From positions 1-19,287 of the forward strand of contig DAICYU010000016.1 in the NCBI GenBank assembly GCA_027311485.1: a stretch of 19,287 bases of DNA. Reading direction: 5' to 3'. Below the pieces are notes generated by a model. The model was not told the origin of the DNA and did no database searches. It saw only the letters and a list, made by a program, of their open reading frames with translations. Shown piece after piece: positions 1 through 6,994 of this stretch. The first letter of the stretch is position 1; each line of letters opens with the position of its first letter. Source of the stretch: Acetobacteraceae bacterium (GTDB taxonomy: Bacteria > Pseudomonadota > Alphaproteobacteria > Acetobacterales > Acetobacteraceae). The position numbers and the translations under genes were made by a program.

Positions 1-177
1 GATCAGTCTTTGCACGCCGGCATCGCGCGCCAGTTCGTCCAGCCGCTGCGATTCAAGCACCTCCAGCGTGAGCCGATGCGCCGCCACGCGGTGGCGTCCC
101 AGCGCCTCGGCCACCCAGGTCGCGCAGGCCGGATCGTCGGTACGCCTTTTCGGCTCTCGCTGTTGGGGCGGGGCGTG
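1..177 (-). CDS. Partial open frame at left edge, unidentified (weak EAL-like resemblance)
   Basis: This minus-strand frame opens right after the stop of the ketopantoate reductase gene and runs off the left edge. The 59 visible codons have strongly GC-rich third positions, like the real genes here, so it is probably coding. The segment LTLEVLES, with helical residues before and after, loosely resembles the stretch after the first conserved block of EAL-type c-di-GMP phosphodiesterases, but no diagnostic EAL or DDFG motif is visible. There is no ATG. One GTG lies in frame at 112-114. A second GTG, overlapping the upstream stop as GTGA, lies in another frame that closes after about 42 codons. 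The true start is therefore unresolved, and a frameshift or a truncated gene is possible. Function cannot be assigned. Confidence 0.35.
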
Positions 178-1197
178 TCACCGCATCAGTTCAAGCAGGT
201 TGTCGTCCGTCATTGTCCGCACGCCATCCTCGATTTCGTGGATCATCCTGGTCAGCTTGCGCACCTTCGGGCAGTCCACGCCATGTTGAGCGCCGATGTC
301 AGCGATCGGGCGGATCTGCATATCCACCTCGGTCCGCCGCTTGCGCACGGCCAGGTCGCGCCAGATGCCGGAATGGGTCTTGGCATTGGGCCGGTTGAAG
401 GCGACCATGTCTGCGACAGACCGCCTGGCCTGCTGCTCCGTTGCGCCGGGCGCGAATGCCGCCGGATCGAACCCGTTGAATCCCCGCTGACTGACGCCGA
501 GTGCGGTTGCGACCGCGCCAACCTCTCCGGCCAGTGCTCGCCACAGCGGCAGCAACTCCGGGCGTTCCAGGCAATCCGCGATGCCAAGCTGTCCCAACGC
601 CTGGGCAAAGAGCAGGGTCAGGTAGCCCAGCTTGCCCCACAGATAGGACTGGATGGAATCGGTGATGATCGCGTCCGGTTCGAACCCATCACGGATCGTT
701 GCGTGCAGCGCCTGCAGGCGCGGCGTGATGGCTCCATCCAACTCCCCCAGCACGACCGCGCCGCGGTTGCCGTACAGGATTTCGCCCGGCCCGTGCCAGT
801 CAGCCCCATAGTTGATGAAGGCGCCCATCACCCGGCGTTCACCGACGACCGAGGCGATAAGCCCCTCGCATAGCCCGTTCTGCAGCGAAACCACGTAGCC
901 GCCGTCGGACACATGCGGCAGCAGGGCGCGGGCGGCAGCCTCGGTGTCCTGTGCCTTAACCGCCAGGTAGATATGATCCCAGCTCCCCCGCAGCGTGTCG
1001 GGCGTGAAGGCGGACGCAACCACCTGCAAGTCCGCGACTGGGCCGCTGATGCGCAACCCGCGGGCCGGATCGCGGATTGCCGCGACATGATCGGGTTCGC
1101 GATCGACGAACGTGACATCATTCCCGGCGTGCTTCAGGAACGCGCCCGCCGTGCCACCGATGGCGCCGGCGCCCCATATCAGAATCCGGTCGGGCAT
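178..1197 (-). CDS. 2-dehydropantoate 2-reductase family protein (ketopantoate reductase, ApbA/PanE-like)
   Basis: The 339-residue cytoplasmic protein has the two-domain layout of the ApbA/PanE family, which reduces 2-dehydropantoate to pantoate with NADPH in pantothenate synthesis. Its N-terminus carries the Rossmann dinucleotide-binding motif WGAGAIGG. SLQNGL matches the family's conserved Asn region, and a Lys sits in YLWGKLGYL about where the catalytic Lys is expected. The C-terminal helical domain includes SGIWRDLAVRKRRTEVD. It is longer than typical PanE (about 300 residues), and many relatives reduce other 2-keto acids, so the substrate is uncertain. The start is the ATG at 1195-1197, set by AGGAGG six bases upstream and by the immediate start of the Rossmann fold; a longer frame upstream lacks support. 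It shares its strand with the che operon but lies beyond that operon's hairpin, so it is probably separately transcribed. Confidence 0.88.
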   Translation of the reverse strand: MPDRILIWGAGAIGGTAGAFLKHAGNDVTFVDREPDHVAAIRDPARGLRISGPVADLQVVASAFTPDTLRGSWDHIYLAVKAQDTEAAARALLPHVSDGGYVVSLQNGLCEGLIASVVGERRVMGAFINYGADWHGPGEILYGNRGAVVLGELDGAITPRLQALHATIRDGFEPDAIITDSIQSYLWGKLGYLTLLFAQALGQLGIADCLERPELLPLWRALAGEVGAVATALGVSQRGFNGFDPAAFAPGATEQQARRSVADMVAFNRPNAKTHSGIWRDLAVRKRRTEVDMQIRPIADIGAQHGVDCPKVRKLTRMIHEIEDGVRTMTDDNLLELMR

Positions 1198-1203
1198 CGT
1201 TTG

Positions 1204-1209
1204 CCTCCT
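1204..1209 (-). promoter_or_regulatory. Ribosome binding site of the ketopantoate reductase gene
   Basis: AGGAGG on the minus strand lies six bases before the ATG at 1197. It fixes this start over the upstream in-frame ATG at 1269. Confidence 0.8.
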
Positions 1210-1381
1210 GACGTTATGAGCCGGCGCATTCTTCCAGCGTTGCCGGCGCCCGGTCCAGTGGGCGCCCACCCTTTTTCGCCGCCAGGCGTTGCGTCAGGTG
1301 CGGCTATCACGCCTGGACGGCGTCATGTGTCTGGATTTGATGCGGTGCGTCCGGACGCCGGTGTGGGCGGACGTCCGCTGC

Positions 1382-1403
1382 CGGCAAGCGCTGGCGCTTG
1401 CCG
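1382..1403 (-). terminator. Hairpin at the end of the che operon
   Basis: CGGCAAGCGC and GCGCTTGCCG form a perfect 10-bp inverted repeat around TG, so the real loop is probably 4 nt. It starts four bases after the cheR stop. No T-run follows on the minus strand, so it may act as an mRNA 3' stabiliser or a U-less terminator. The 210-bp gap 1198-1407 holds no gene; it also has the palindrome GCGTCCGGACGC at 1347-1358. Confidence 0.6.
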
Positions 1404-1407
1404 CCGC

Positions 1408-2217
1408 CTAAGTCGTTCTGCGGTAGATTCCCGCCGTGCCCGGGACCGGGCTGAACGCCGTGGTCAACCCCAGGGTGGTTTCGGCCCCACCCAGGATCAG
1501 GTAGCCGCCCGGCTTGGTGCGCGCCGCCAAAGCCGACAGGACGTTCCGTTTTACGTCCAGTTCAAAGTATATAAGCACGTTCCGGCAAAACACGATATCG
1601 AACGGGCCGATGTTCAACGGCAGGTCGAGCAGGTTCAGGGCCCTGAATTCGATGCCGCTCCGCAGCTCGGGGCGAACCCGCCATTCGCCACCGAGATCTT
1701 CGAAATAGCGCACCAGACGCTGCACCGGCAGCCCGCGTTGCACTTCGAACTGCGTGTATATGCCGGTGCGGGCGCGGGCCAGAACGGGCTCGCAAATATC
1801 GGAGCCGAGAATGGTCGCCCTCAGGCCGCGTAGCTGGGCTTCCTCCTCGCGCAGGGTCATTGCGATCGAATAGACTTCCTGGCCGGTCGAGCAGGCGGCC
1901 GACCAGATCGCAAACGACCGGTCGGTCGCCTTGCGGGTCACAAGCTCCGGCAATATGACGGTTCGCAGCAGATCGAACGGCTTGCTGTCGCGGAACCACA
2001 ACGTTTCATTGATCGTCAGCGCCGCGATGACCTGATCTGCGAGTGCGCCTTTGGGTTGCGCGCGGAGACGTTCGGCCAGGCCATCCAAACTGGTAACGTC
2101 CCAGGATGACAACTGCGGCTTCAAACGCGAAACGACGAGGTAATCCTTATCGGCGCCGAGGTTGATGCCAGCACGATTGCGGACAAAACATCGAAGCGCC
2201 TCTGTTGCGCCACTCAT
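1408..2217 (-). CDS. cheR: Chemotaxis protein methyltransferase CheR
   Basis: CheR transfers methyl groups from S-adenosylmethionine to glutamates on methyl-accepting chemotaxis proteins, raising receptor activity during adaptation. The 269-residue protein has the usual length and order: an N-terminal helical domain (about 1-70), then a Rossmann-type methyltransferase domain. Family motifs visible are INETLWFRD (69-77; NETxFFR in most relatives), the SAM-binding ACSTGQEVYS (108-117), the acidic turn in ILGSDI, and FCRNVLIYF (210-218). The ATG at 2217 overlaps the cheB stop as ATGA, supporting translational coupling; an upstream in-frame ATG would lie deep inside cheB. It is the last gene of the operon. 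The MCP in this window lacks the C-terminal NWETF-type tether some CheRs use. Confidence 0.95.
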   Translation of the reverse strand: MSGATEALRCFVRNRAGINLGADKDYLVVSRLKPQLSSWDVTSLDGLAERLRAQPKGALADQVIAALTINETLWFRDSKPFDLLRTVILPELVTRKATDRSFAIWSAACSTGQEVYSIAMTLREEEAQLRGLRATILGSDICEPVLARARTGIYTQFEVQRGLPVQRLVRYFEDLGGEWRVRPELRSGIEFRALNLLDLPLNIGPFDIVFCRNVLIYFELDVKRNVLSALAARTKPGGYLILGGAETTLGLTTAFSPVPGTAGIYRRTT

Positions 2218-3269
2218 GGCCGTCCTCCCGCAATGGCAACAATTTTTTCGGCCAGGTGATTGACTGGCAGCACGGCGTCGCAAATCCCGGCCTGTGCAAC
2301 CGCCCCCGGCATGCCCCAGACGACGGACGTCGCTTCATCCTGCGCCAGAACCGTTCCGCCGACCGAAACCAATGACCGGCATCCGGCCAGTCCGTCATGC
2401 CCCATGCCGGTGAGGATCACGGCGACGGCCTTGGCGCCAAACAGTTCGGCAATCGATCGCAGCATCGGATCGACGGCCGGCTTGCAGAAATTCTCTGGCG
2501 GTCCGTCGTCCAGAACGCAGACAATGCTGTCCCCTTTGCGCGCAAAAAGAAGATGGCGCCCGCCGGGAGCAATGTGGATGCGACCGGGCATCAACGGCAT
2601 TCCATCACTTGCCTGGACTGTGGGAAATGAAGTGCTGCGCTGCAGATGTTCTGCTAACAATTGGGTAAACGCCGGTGGCATGTGCTGTGTAACGACAATG
2701 GGCTGCCGGACGCGCGTGTGGAGTGGACCAAGCACAAGAGGGAGTGCCTGTGGTCCCCCGGTCGAACTGCCAATCGCAATCACGTCCGGCACGCCGGTAA
2801 GCAGCCTGCGCGGCCGGACCGCATTATTGACAGGGGGCCTGTGGGCACCAACGGTTGCCCTTTGAGACAAAGCCGACAGCACAGCGCGCTGGAACGGTGA
2901 CTGCGGCAGAACCCCGGCCAGGTCCGCCGGTCGCGGAATGATCTGTGCCCGCGCAGCAAGGCCAGGCGGCGCAGGACGATCCGCCTCCGCCAGCACGATC
3001 AGTCCACTTCCACAATCGCGCGCGGCCGTCGATATTTCCGTTGCGAGCAAGGGATCATCCGACGCGTCGGCAATGACGAAGTTTATGCCGCCGCGCTGCA
3101 GCAGAACGATCACCTGCGCAGCCGATTGGGCGTGGCCCACGACGTCTATGCCCGGCGTGCCTGCCAGCAGCCGGCGCATATGCATGCGCGTTCGTGGCGC
3201 CGCAACGGCGAGAAGCACGCGGATCGTCGTGCTTATGGTTGGCGGCCCCGCAACCGTGGCGTCTGACAT
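2214..3269 (-). CDS. cheB: Chemotaxis response regulator protein-glutamate methylesterase CheB with degenerate receiver
   Basis: CheB removes methyl groups from, and can deamidate, chemoreceptors. The C-terminal methylesterase domain (about 160-351) is intact: Ser169 in IGSSTGGP, His196 in VTQHMP and Asp292 in GMGHDG match the known Ser-His-Asp triad. The N-terminal receiver (about 15-125) is unusual. The acidic pair expected in RVLIVDDS is Val22-Ala23 (RVLLAVAAP), the conserved Lys before Pro is Arg113, and the switch Thr/Ser is missing from LIVLAEAD. An Asp (68) does sit at the phosphoacceptor position. Without the acidic pair Mg2+ binding should fail, so phosphorylation-dependent activation is doubtful (inference). 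It starts 3 nt after the cheY stop and overlaps cheR by 4 nt. Length (351 residues) is normal for CheB. Confidence 0.94.
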   Translation of the reverse strand: MSDATVAGPPTISTTIRVLLAVAAPRTRMHMRRLLAGTPGIDVVGHAQSAAQVIVLLQRGGINFVIADASDDPLLATEISTAARDCGSGLIVLAEADRPAPPGLAARAQIIPRPADLAGVLPQSPFQRAVLSALSQRATVGAHRPPVNNAVRPRRLLTGVPDVIAIGSSTGGPQALPLVLGPLHTRVRQPIVVTQHMPPAFTQLLAEHLQRSTSFPTVQASDGMPLMPGRIHIAPGGRHLLFARKGDSIVCVLDDGPPENFCKPAVDPMLRSIAELFGAKAVAVILTGMGHDGLAGCRSLVSVGGTVLAQDEATSVVWGMPGAVAQAGICDAVLPVNHLAEKIVAIAGGRP

Positions 3270-3272
3270 CGA

Positions 3273-3638
3273 TTAGTTTACGAGGCCAATGCTGCGCAAC
3301 TTGTCTTCCAGTATCGTGCGATCAAATGGCTTCATGACATATTCATCCGATCCGGCGCTCAAAGCCTGTTGAATATGATCCAGGTCGTTATGCGTGCTGC
3401 AAAACAGGATGATCGGACCACGCCCTGGTTCGGCGCGCAGCGTCGTGGCAACGCCGATGCCGTCCAATTCCGGCATTTCCCAGTCGAGCAGGAGCAGGGT
3501 CGGCATGTCCTCATGGCAAATATCAAGCGTCTCCCGGCCATTGCGCGCTTCGCGACAGTCAAAGCCCAACGCCTCCAGGATCACGCGGGCCGCTTTGCGG
3601 ACAAACGCGCTGTCGTCGGCGATTACGGCGGTTCTCAT
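3273..3638 (-). CDS. cheY: CheY-type single-domain response regulator (che operon copy)
   Basis: The 121-residue stand-alone receiver has all phosphorylation residues: acidic pair Asp8-Asp9, phosphoacceptor Asp52 in LLDWEMPELDG, the Ser/Thr switch in FCST (81-82), and Lys103 in YVMKPF. It would accept phosphate from CheA. Its ATG overlaps the cheW stop as ATGA, and cheB follows after 3 nt, so it is embedded in cheA-cheW-cheY-cheB-cheR. A second CheY paired with cheZ lies at 6626. Which of the two binds the flagellar switch, and which might be a phosphate sink or adaptation partner, cannot be told from sequence. Confidence 0.93.
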   Translation of the reverse strand: MRTAVIADDSAFVRKAARVILEALGFDCREARNGRETLDICHEDMPTLLLLDWEMPELDGIGVATTLRAEPGRGPIILFCSTHNDLDHIQQALSAGSDEYVMKPFDRTILEDKLRSIGLVN

Positions 3639-4114
3639 GCCTGCTTACTCGTTTGTGCCTTGATCGCGGCCAGGATCCGTTCGGGCTCCAAGGTCAGGAG
3701 AAGCTGGTCCGCCAGCTTGACAATCCCGTTGCTGATCGCTTTCCACCCGGCCGGAAAGGTCGGCGGCAATGGCTCAAGGGCTCGGTTCTGCAGGGTCAGC
3801 ACGTCGCCGACATTGTCCACCATCAGCGCGTAGAGTTCCTTGTCATCCGCAACAACGACATTCAGCGCTCGGCTGGTGTCTGTCTGGCGATCGATGCCAA
3901 GCACGACCGCCAGATCGAGAACCGTAACAATGCGGCCCCGCAGGTTTATGGAGCCTGCCACCGCTTCGCAGGCCAAGGGCACCGCCGCAACGGGTTGCGG
4001 TCCCAGAATGTCATGGACCTGCCTGACGGCGACGCCGAAGGCATGCCCGCCAAGGGACATGGTCACAAGCTCCAGTGTCGGCTCCATGGCCGCCACGTCG
4101 AGGGTCTGGTTCAT
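3635..4114 (-). CDS. cheW: Chemotaxis coupling protein CheW
   Basis: CheW links chemoreceptors to CheA in the signalling array. The 159-residue protein is one CheW fold of normal size. Diagnostic segments are FGVAVRQVHDIL near the N-terminus, VAGSINLRGRIVTVLDLAVVLG (the conserved NLRGxIxPVxDL-type block), and YALMVDNVGDVLTL (the VDxVxDV block). Its ATG overlaps the cheA stop as ATGA, and its own stop overlaps the next cheY start in the same way, so the three genes are probably translated in a coupled manner. No membrane segment or extra domain is present. Confidence 0.95.
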   Translation of the reverse strand: MNQTLDVAAMEPTLELVTMSLGGHAFGVAVRQVHDILGPQPVAAVPLACEAVAGSINLRGRIVTVLDLAVVLGIDRQTDTSRALNVVVADDKELYALMVDNVGDVLTLQNRALEPLPPTFPAGWKAISNGIVKLADQLLLTLEPERILAAIKAQTSKQA

Positions 4115-6450
4115 GGTATAGCCGATTCACTGTTGTGAAATTCCGCGCCGGAGGACGGCAGGTTCTCTGCGGTCTTGGCAAACAGGTTCGAGCCATACAT
4201 GCCCTGGTCGAACGTGCCGGTCTCCTGGCGGCTGAGATAGTATCCGACATTGATGATGTCGGTGGCTTCGCCGTTTACGATAGCCGAACCGAGAATGTCG
4301 GGACGTCCGTAGTCGATCTCGATCGTGGCCTTACTCTCGGTGATGTCGAGTATCTGGTCGACGACAAGGCCAATGTGCCGGGGACGTCGATCGAGATGCG
4401 AACCATTCCGAGTGTCCGCCGGCTGTTCGTTGAAGACGAGGACCGGCTGCGGGCCAGTGTTGCGCAGCAGCAGGTCCGGACTGGCAAGTACCAGTGACAT
4501 CAGGCGGTCACGGTACTGGACGATCATTTGGCCGCCGCTGTGGCAGATCTGGCCGACGTCCACTTCCTCAAGCCGGGCGATCTCATCGAGAGGGATCGCC
4601 TTCCGAATGCCGGGACCGGCGCGAACCAGCAGGAGCTGCTGCAGTCCGGTCGCTGATTTCTGTACGTCGTCGATCCGGCCGGCCGCATTCGCTTCATCGA
4701 CCGCGAGCGCCGCCTGCCCGAGATGCTGGGCAACGCCGTTAGGATCGATAATCATGCAAACCGAGCCGTCGCCCAGGATGGTGTTGCCGGAATAGACGTT
4801 GATGCCCTTCAGCACCGGCGCAACGGGCTTTACGACGATTTCTTCGGTGTCGTAAACTTGGTCAACGATCAGGCCAAACCGCAGAGCACCGGCCTGGATC
4901 ACGATTACGACCTGGTCCGGCCTGGCGTCTGTCGTCGAGTCGAACCGCAGCAGATGCCGCAAGCTGATCAGCGGCAGCAACCGCTCCCGCAGCCGCAATA
5001 CAGCAGTATCGCCAATCCGCTGGATACGCGACTCGCCGGAGTTCGAGCTTTGCACAAGCTCGACCACCGAGATTTGCGGAATGGCGAAGCGCGAGCCGCC
5101 GGAACCTACGATGAGCGCCGAAACGATCGCCAGCGTGAGCGGGATTTTCATTGTGAAGCAGGCGCCGCGGCCCGGGGTTGAGCTCAGATCGAGCGTGCCG
5201 CCGATTTTCTCGACATTGACCCGCACGACATCCATGCCGACGCCGCGCCCAGAAACGGCGGTTACGGCGGCGGCGGTGGAAAACCCCGGCCGCAGAATGA
5301 AGCGGAACACCTGTGCGTCCGACATTGTTGCCACTTCAGCTTCGGACGCAAGTCCGTTCTGAATGGCTTTGCGACGTATCCGGTCCACGTCCAGGCCGCG
5401 GCCATCATCGCTGATCTGAACGATGATGTGGCCGCCTTCGTGGAAGGCATTCAGCCGGATGCGCCCGGTTTCATCCTTGCCGGTGGCCAGGCGATCCGCG
5501 GGGGCTTCAAGCCCGTGGTCGGCGGCGTTACGGATGATGTGGGTCAGGGGGTCCTTGATCAGCTCAAGGACCTGCCGGTCCAGTTCCGTGTCCGCGCCGT
5601 CCATCTCAAGGTTGATCTTCTTCCCGAGATCGCGTGCAAGGTCCCGTATCAGGCGCGGCAGGGTCGACCAGATGTTGCCGATTGGCTGCATGCGCGTTTT
5701 CATCACGCTTTCCTGCAGCTCCGACGTGATCAGGGAGAGGTGCTGAAGCGGCGCGGCAAACGCGCTTTCCTTTTCGCCGCGGAGAACCTGCAGCAATTGA
5801 TTCCGCGTAAGCACCAGTTCCGATACCGAGGTCATCAGCGTTTCCAACAGGTCGATGCCGACCCGGATCGTCTGGCCGGCTGCTGCCGGCTCGATCCGCT
5901 GACGGGGCGGTTCCGCTGCTGACGCGACGTCCGCCCTGGCGGGCGCTTCGGCTTTGGCAGGTGCCTCGGCCGCGACCGGAGCGGTAACGGCGACGGGCTT
6001 CGCCTCGGTCTCGGGATTCTGCGAAACCGGCACAACGGCCGGTGTCATGGGTTCCGCATTTGGGGCCTTGGCAGGCGTTTCGTAGAGGGTGTCCAGCTCC
6101 TGCAGGAGCGCAAGATATTCTTGCTGCCCTTCACCACCGCTGGCTTCGATGCTGGTGACAATGCTCTTGATGGCGTCAACACAGTGCAGGATGGCGCTGA
6201 TGACGTCCGGGGTTGCGGTCATGGTGCCATCGCGAAGCCGGCCCAGAACGTTCTCTCCGGCATGGGCGACGCGGCCCAGTTTGGCCAGTCCGAGAAATCC
6301 GGAGGTTCCCTTGACGGTGTGCAGCGTGCGAAATATGCCGCTGATCAGTCCTTTGTCCCCGGGCGCTGCTTCCAGCAGAACGAGGTCGTTATCCAAGGCG
6401 GCCAGCGCCTCGGCGGTTTCCACAAGGAAGTCCTTCATAAGCTCATCCAT
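4111..6450 (-). CDS. cheA: Chemotaxis histidine kinase CheA with an additional CheW-like domain
   Basis: CheA is the cytoplasmic kinase of the receptor array; it phosphorylates CheY and CheB. The 779-residue protein reads in order: HPt domain (about 1-105) with His44 in RTLHTVKGTSG; an Ala/Pro/Glu-rich linker (125-190) with no recognisable P2; dimerisation domain (194-265); HATPase (280-440) with N box IIRNAADHG, DDGRG and GRGVGMD; the P5 CheW-like domain (442-580); and a second CheW-like module (about 603-740) with LLLVRAGPGIRKAIPLDEI and IGLVVDQILDITE. A hydrophilic tail of about 40 residues follows. Standard CheA has one P5 domain, so the second is noteworthy. The ATG at 6450 gives the typical MDxLxxDFLxET start; the longer frame above it crosses a strong inverted repeat. 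It is first in the operon and divergent from cheY-cheZ. Confidence 0.94.
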   Translation of the reverse strand: MDELMKDFLVETAEALAALDNDLVLLEAAPGDKGLISGIFRTLHTVKGTSGFLGLAKLGRVAHAGENVLGRLRDGTMTATPDVISAILHCVDAIKSIVTSIEASGGEGQQEYLALLQELDTLYETPAKAPNAEPMTPAVVPVSQNPETEAKPVAVTAPVAAEAPAKAEAPARADVASAAEPPRQRIEPAAAGQTIRVGIDLLETLMTSVSELVLTRNQLLQVLRGEKESAFAAPLQHLSLITSELQESVMKTRMQPIGNIWSTLPRLIRDLARDLGKKINLEMDGADTELDRQVLELIKDPLTHIIRNAADHGLEAPADRLATGKDETGRIRLNAFHEGGHIIVQISDDGRGLDVDRIRRKAIQNGLASEAEVATMSDAQVFRFILRPGFSTAAAVTAVSGRGVGMDVVRVNVEKIGGTLDLSSTPGRGACFTMKIPLTLAIVSALIVGSGGSRFAIPQISVVELVQSSNSGESRIQRIGDTAVLRLRERLLPLISLRHLLRFDSTTDARPDQVVIVIQAGALRFGLIVDQVYDTEEIVVKPVAPVLKGINVYSGNTILGDGSVCMIIDPNGVAQHLGQAALAVDEANAAGRIDDVQKSATGLQQLLLVRAGPGIRKAIPLDEIARLEEVDVGQICHSGGQMIVQYRDRLMSLVLASPDLLLRNTGPQPVLVFNEQPADTRNGSHLDRRPRHIGLVVDQILDITESKATIEIDYGRPDILGSAIVNGEATDIINVGYYLSRQETGTFDQGMYGSNLFAKTAENLPSSGAEFHNSESAIP

Positions 6451-6462
6451 GTGTTTAGCCCG

Positions 6463-6500
6463 CCCAATCCCTAATATGCGAAAAGCAGATAGGGATTGGG
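6463..6500. repeat. 11-bp perfect inverted repeat in cheA leader
   Basis: CCCAATCCCTA (6463-6473) and TAGGGATTGGG (6490-6500) are perfect inverted copies around a 16-nt spacer. A third partial copy, CCCAAT at 6512-6517, can pair with the 6495-6500 arm instead. The arm nearest cheA overlaps GGGCGGG, the best (weak) Shine-Dalgarno candidate for the ATG at 6450. It could be a protein operator or an mRNA hairpin. Confidence 0.7.
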
Positions 6501-6544
6501 GATACCATGTTCCCAATGGGTATGGAACCGGAACCTGAACTTTT

Positions 6545-6559
6545 GCGAAAATATTTCGC
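6545..6559. repeat. Palindrome GCGAAA-ATA-TTTCGC between cheA and cheY
   Basis: This is a perfect 6-bp dyad around a 3-nt centre, in an AT-rich patch of the divergent cheA/cheY region. A second short dyad, TTAGC-CAT-GCTAA, lies at 6574-6586, and GGAACC is repeated directly at 6524-6535. Operator function is inference. Confidence 0.5.
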
Positions 6560-6615
6560 TACCCTAAGTGATTTTAGCCATGCTAATCCCTTGGGTGACC
6601 CTACTGGTACCCTTT

Positions 6616-6619
6616 GGAG
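6616..6619 (+). promoter_or_regulatory. Ribosome binding site deciding the cheY start
   Basis: GGAG lies six bases before the GTG at 6626. A TTG at 6614 would open the frame four codons earlier but overlaps this site, so the GTG is preferred. Confidence 0.7.
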
Positions 6620-6625
6620 AAACTC

Positions 6626-6988
6626 GTGAAAATCCTAGTCGTTGATGATTATCCGACCATGCGCCGCATTCTGCGAAACCTGCTGAGCCAGATCGGGATC
6701 AGCGATGTTGAGGAGGCCGGGTCTGGCGCAGAAGCCCTTGCGAAGATTCAGTCAACAACGGTGGATCTGGTGATTTCCGACTGGAATATGGAGCCTGTCA
6801 CGGGCCTGGAACTTCTGAAGAAGATCCGCGCCAATGGGGCCACCGCCAACCTGCCGTTCATCATGGTGACGGCCGAGAGCAAGACGGAAAACGTGATTGA
6901 GGCGAAAAAGGCGGGCGTAAACAACTATATCGTCAAGCCGTTCACTGCGGACACGCTGAAGTCCAAGATCGCAGCAGTGATGGGGTGA
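6626..6988 (+). CDS. cheY: CheY-type single-domain response regulator (cheZ-linked copy)
   Basis: The 120-residue receiver is closer in pattern to E. coli CheY than the copy at 3273. Asp7-Asp8 form the acidic pair, Asp52 in ISDWNMEPVTG is the phosphoacceptor, Thr82 in MVTAES the switch residue, and Lys104 and Tyr101 lie in NYIVKPF. Phosphorylated CheY of this type binds FliM at the flagellar switch. The start is the GTG at 6626 (protein beginning MKILVVDDYP), supported by GGAG upstream. cheZ follows after 6 nt, so the pair probably forms one transcription and functional unit. It diverges from cheA across a 175-bp region rich in inverted repeats. It lacks an extra domain. Confidence 0.95.
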   Translation: MKILVVDDYPTMRRILRNLLSQIGISDVEEAGSGAEALAKIQSTTVDLVISDWNMEPVTGLELLKKIRANGATANLPFIMVTAESKTENVIEAKKAGVNNYIVKPFTADTLKSKIAAVMG

Positions 6989-6994
6989 TCTGAA

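Noticed and set aside
10..873. Plus-strand open frame of 287 codons
   Set aside because: It lies opposite the ketopantoate reductase gene, whose motifs and ribosome site are clear; the protein is Arg/His/Pro-rich and shows no domain.
913..1833. Plus-strand open frame of 306 codons
   Set aside because: It spans the opposite strand of two genes and the hairpin between them; a high-GC shadow without a recognisable product.
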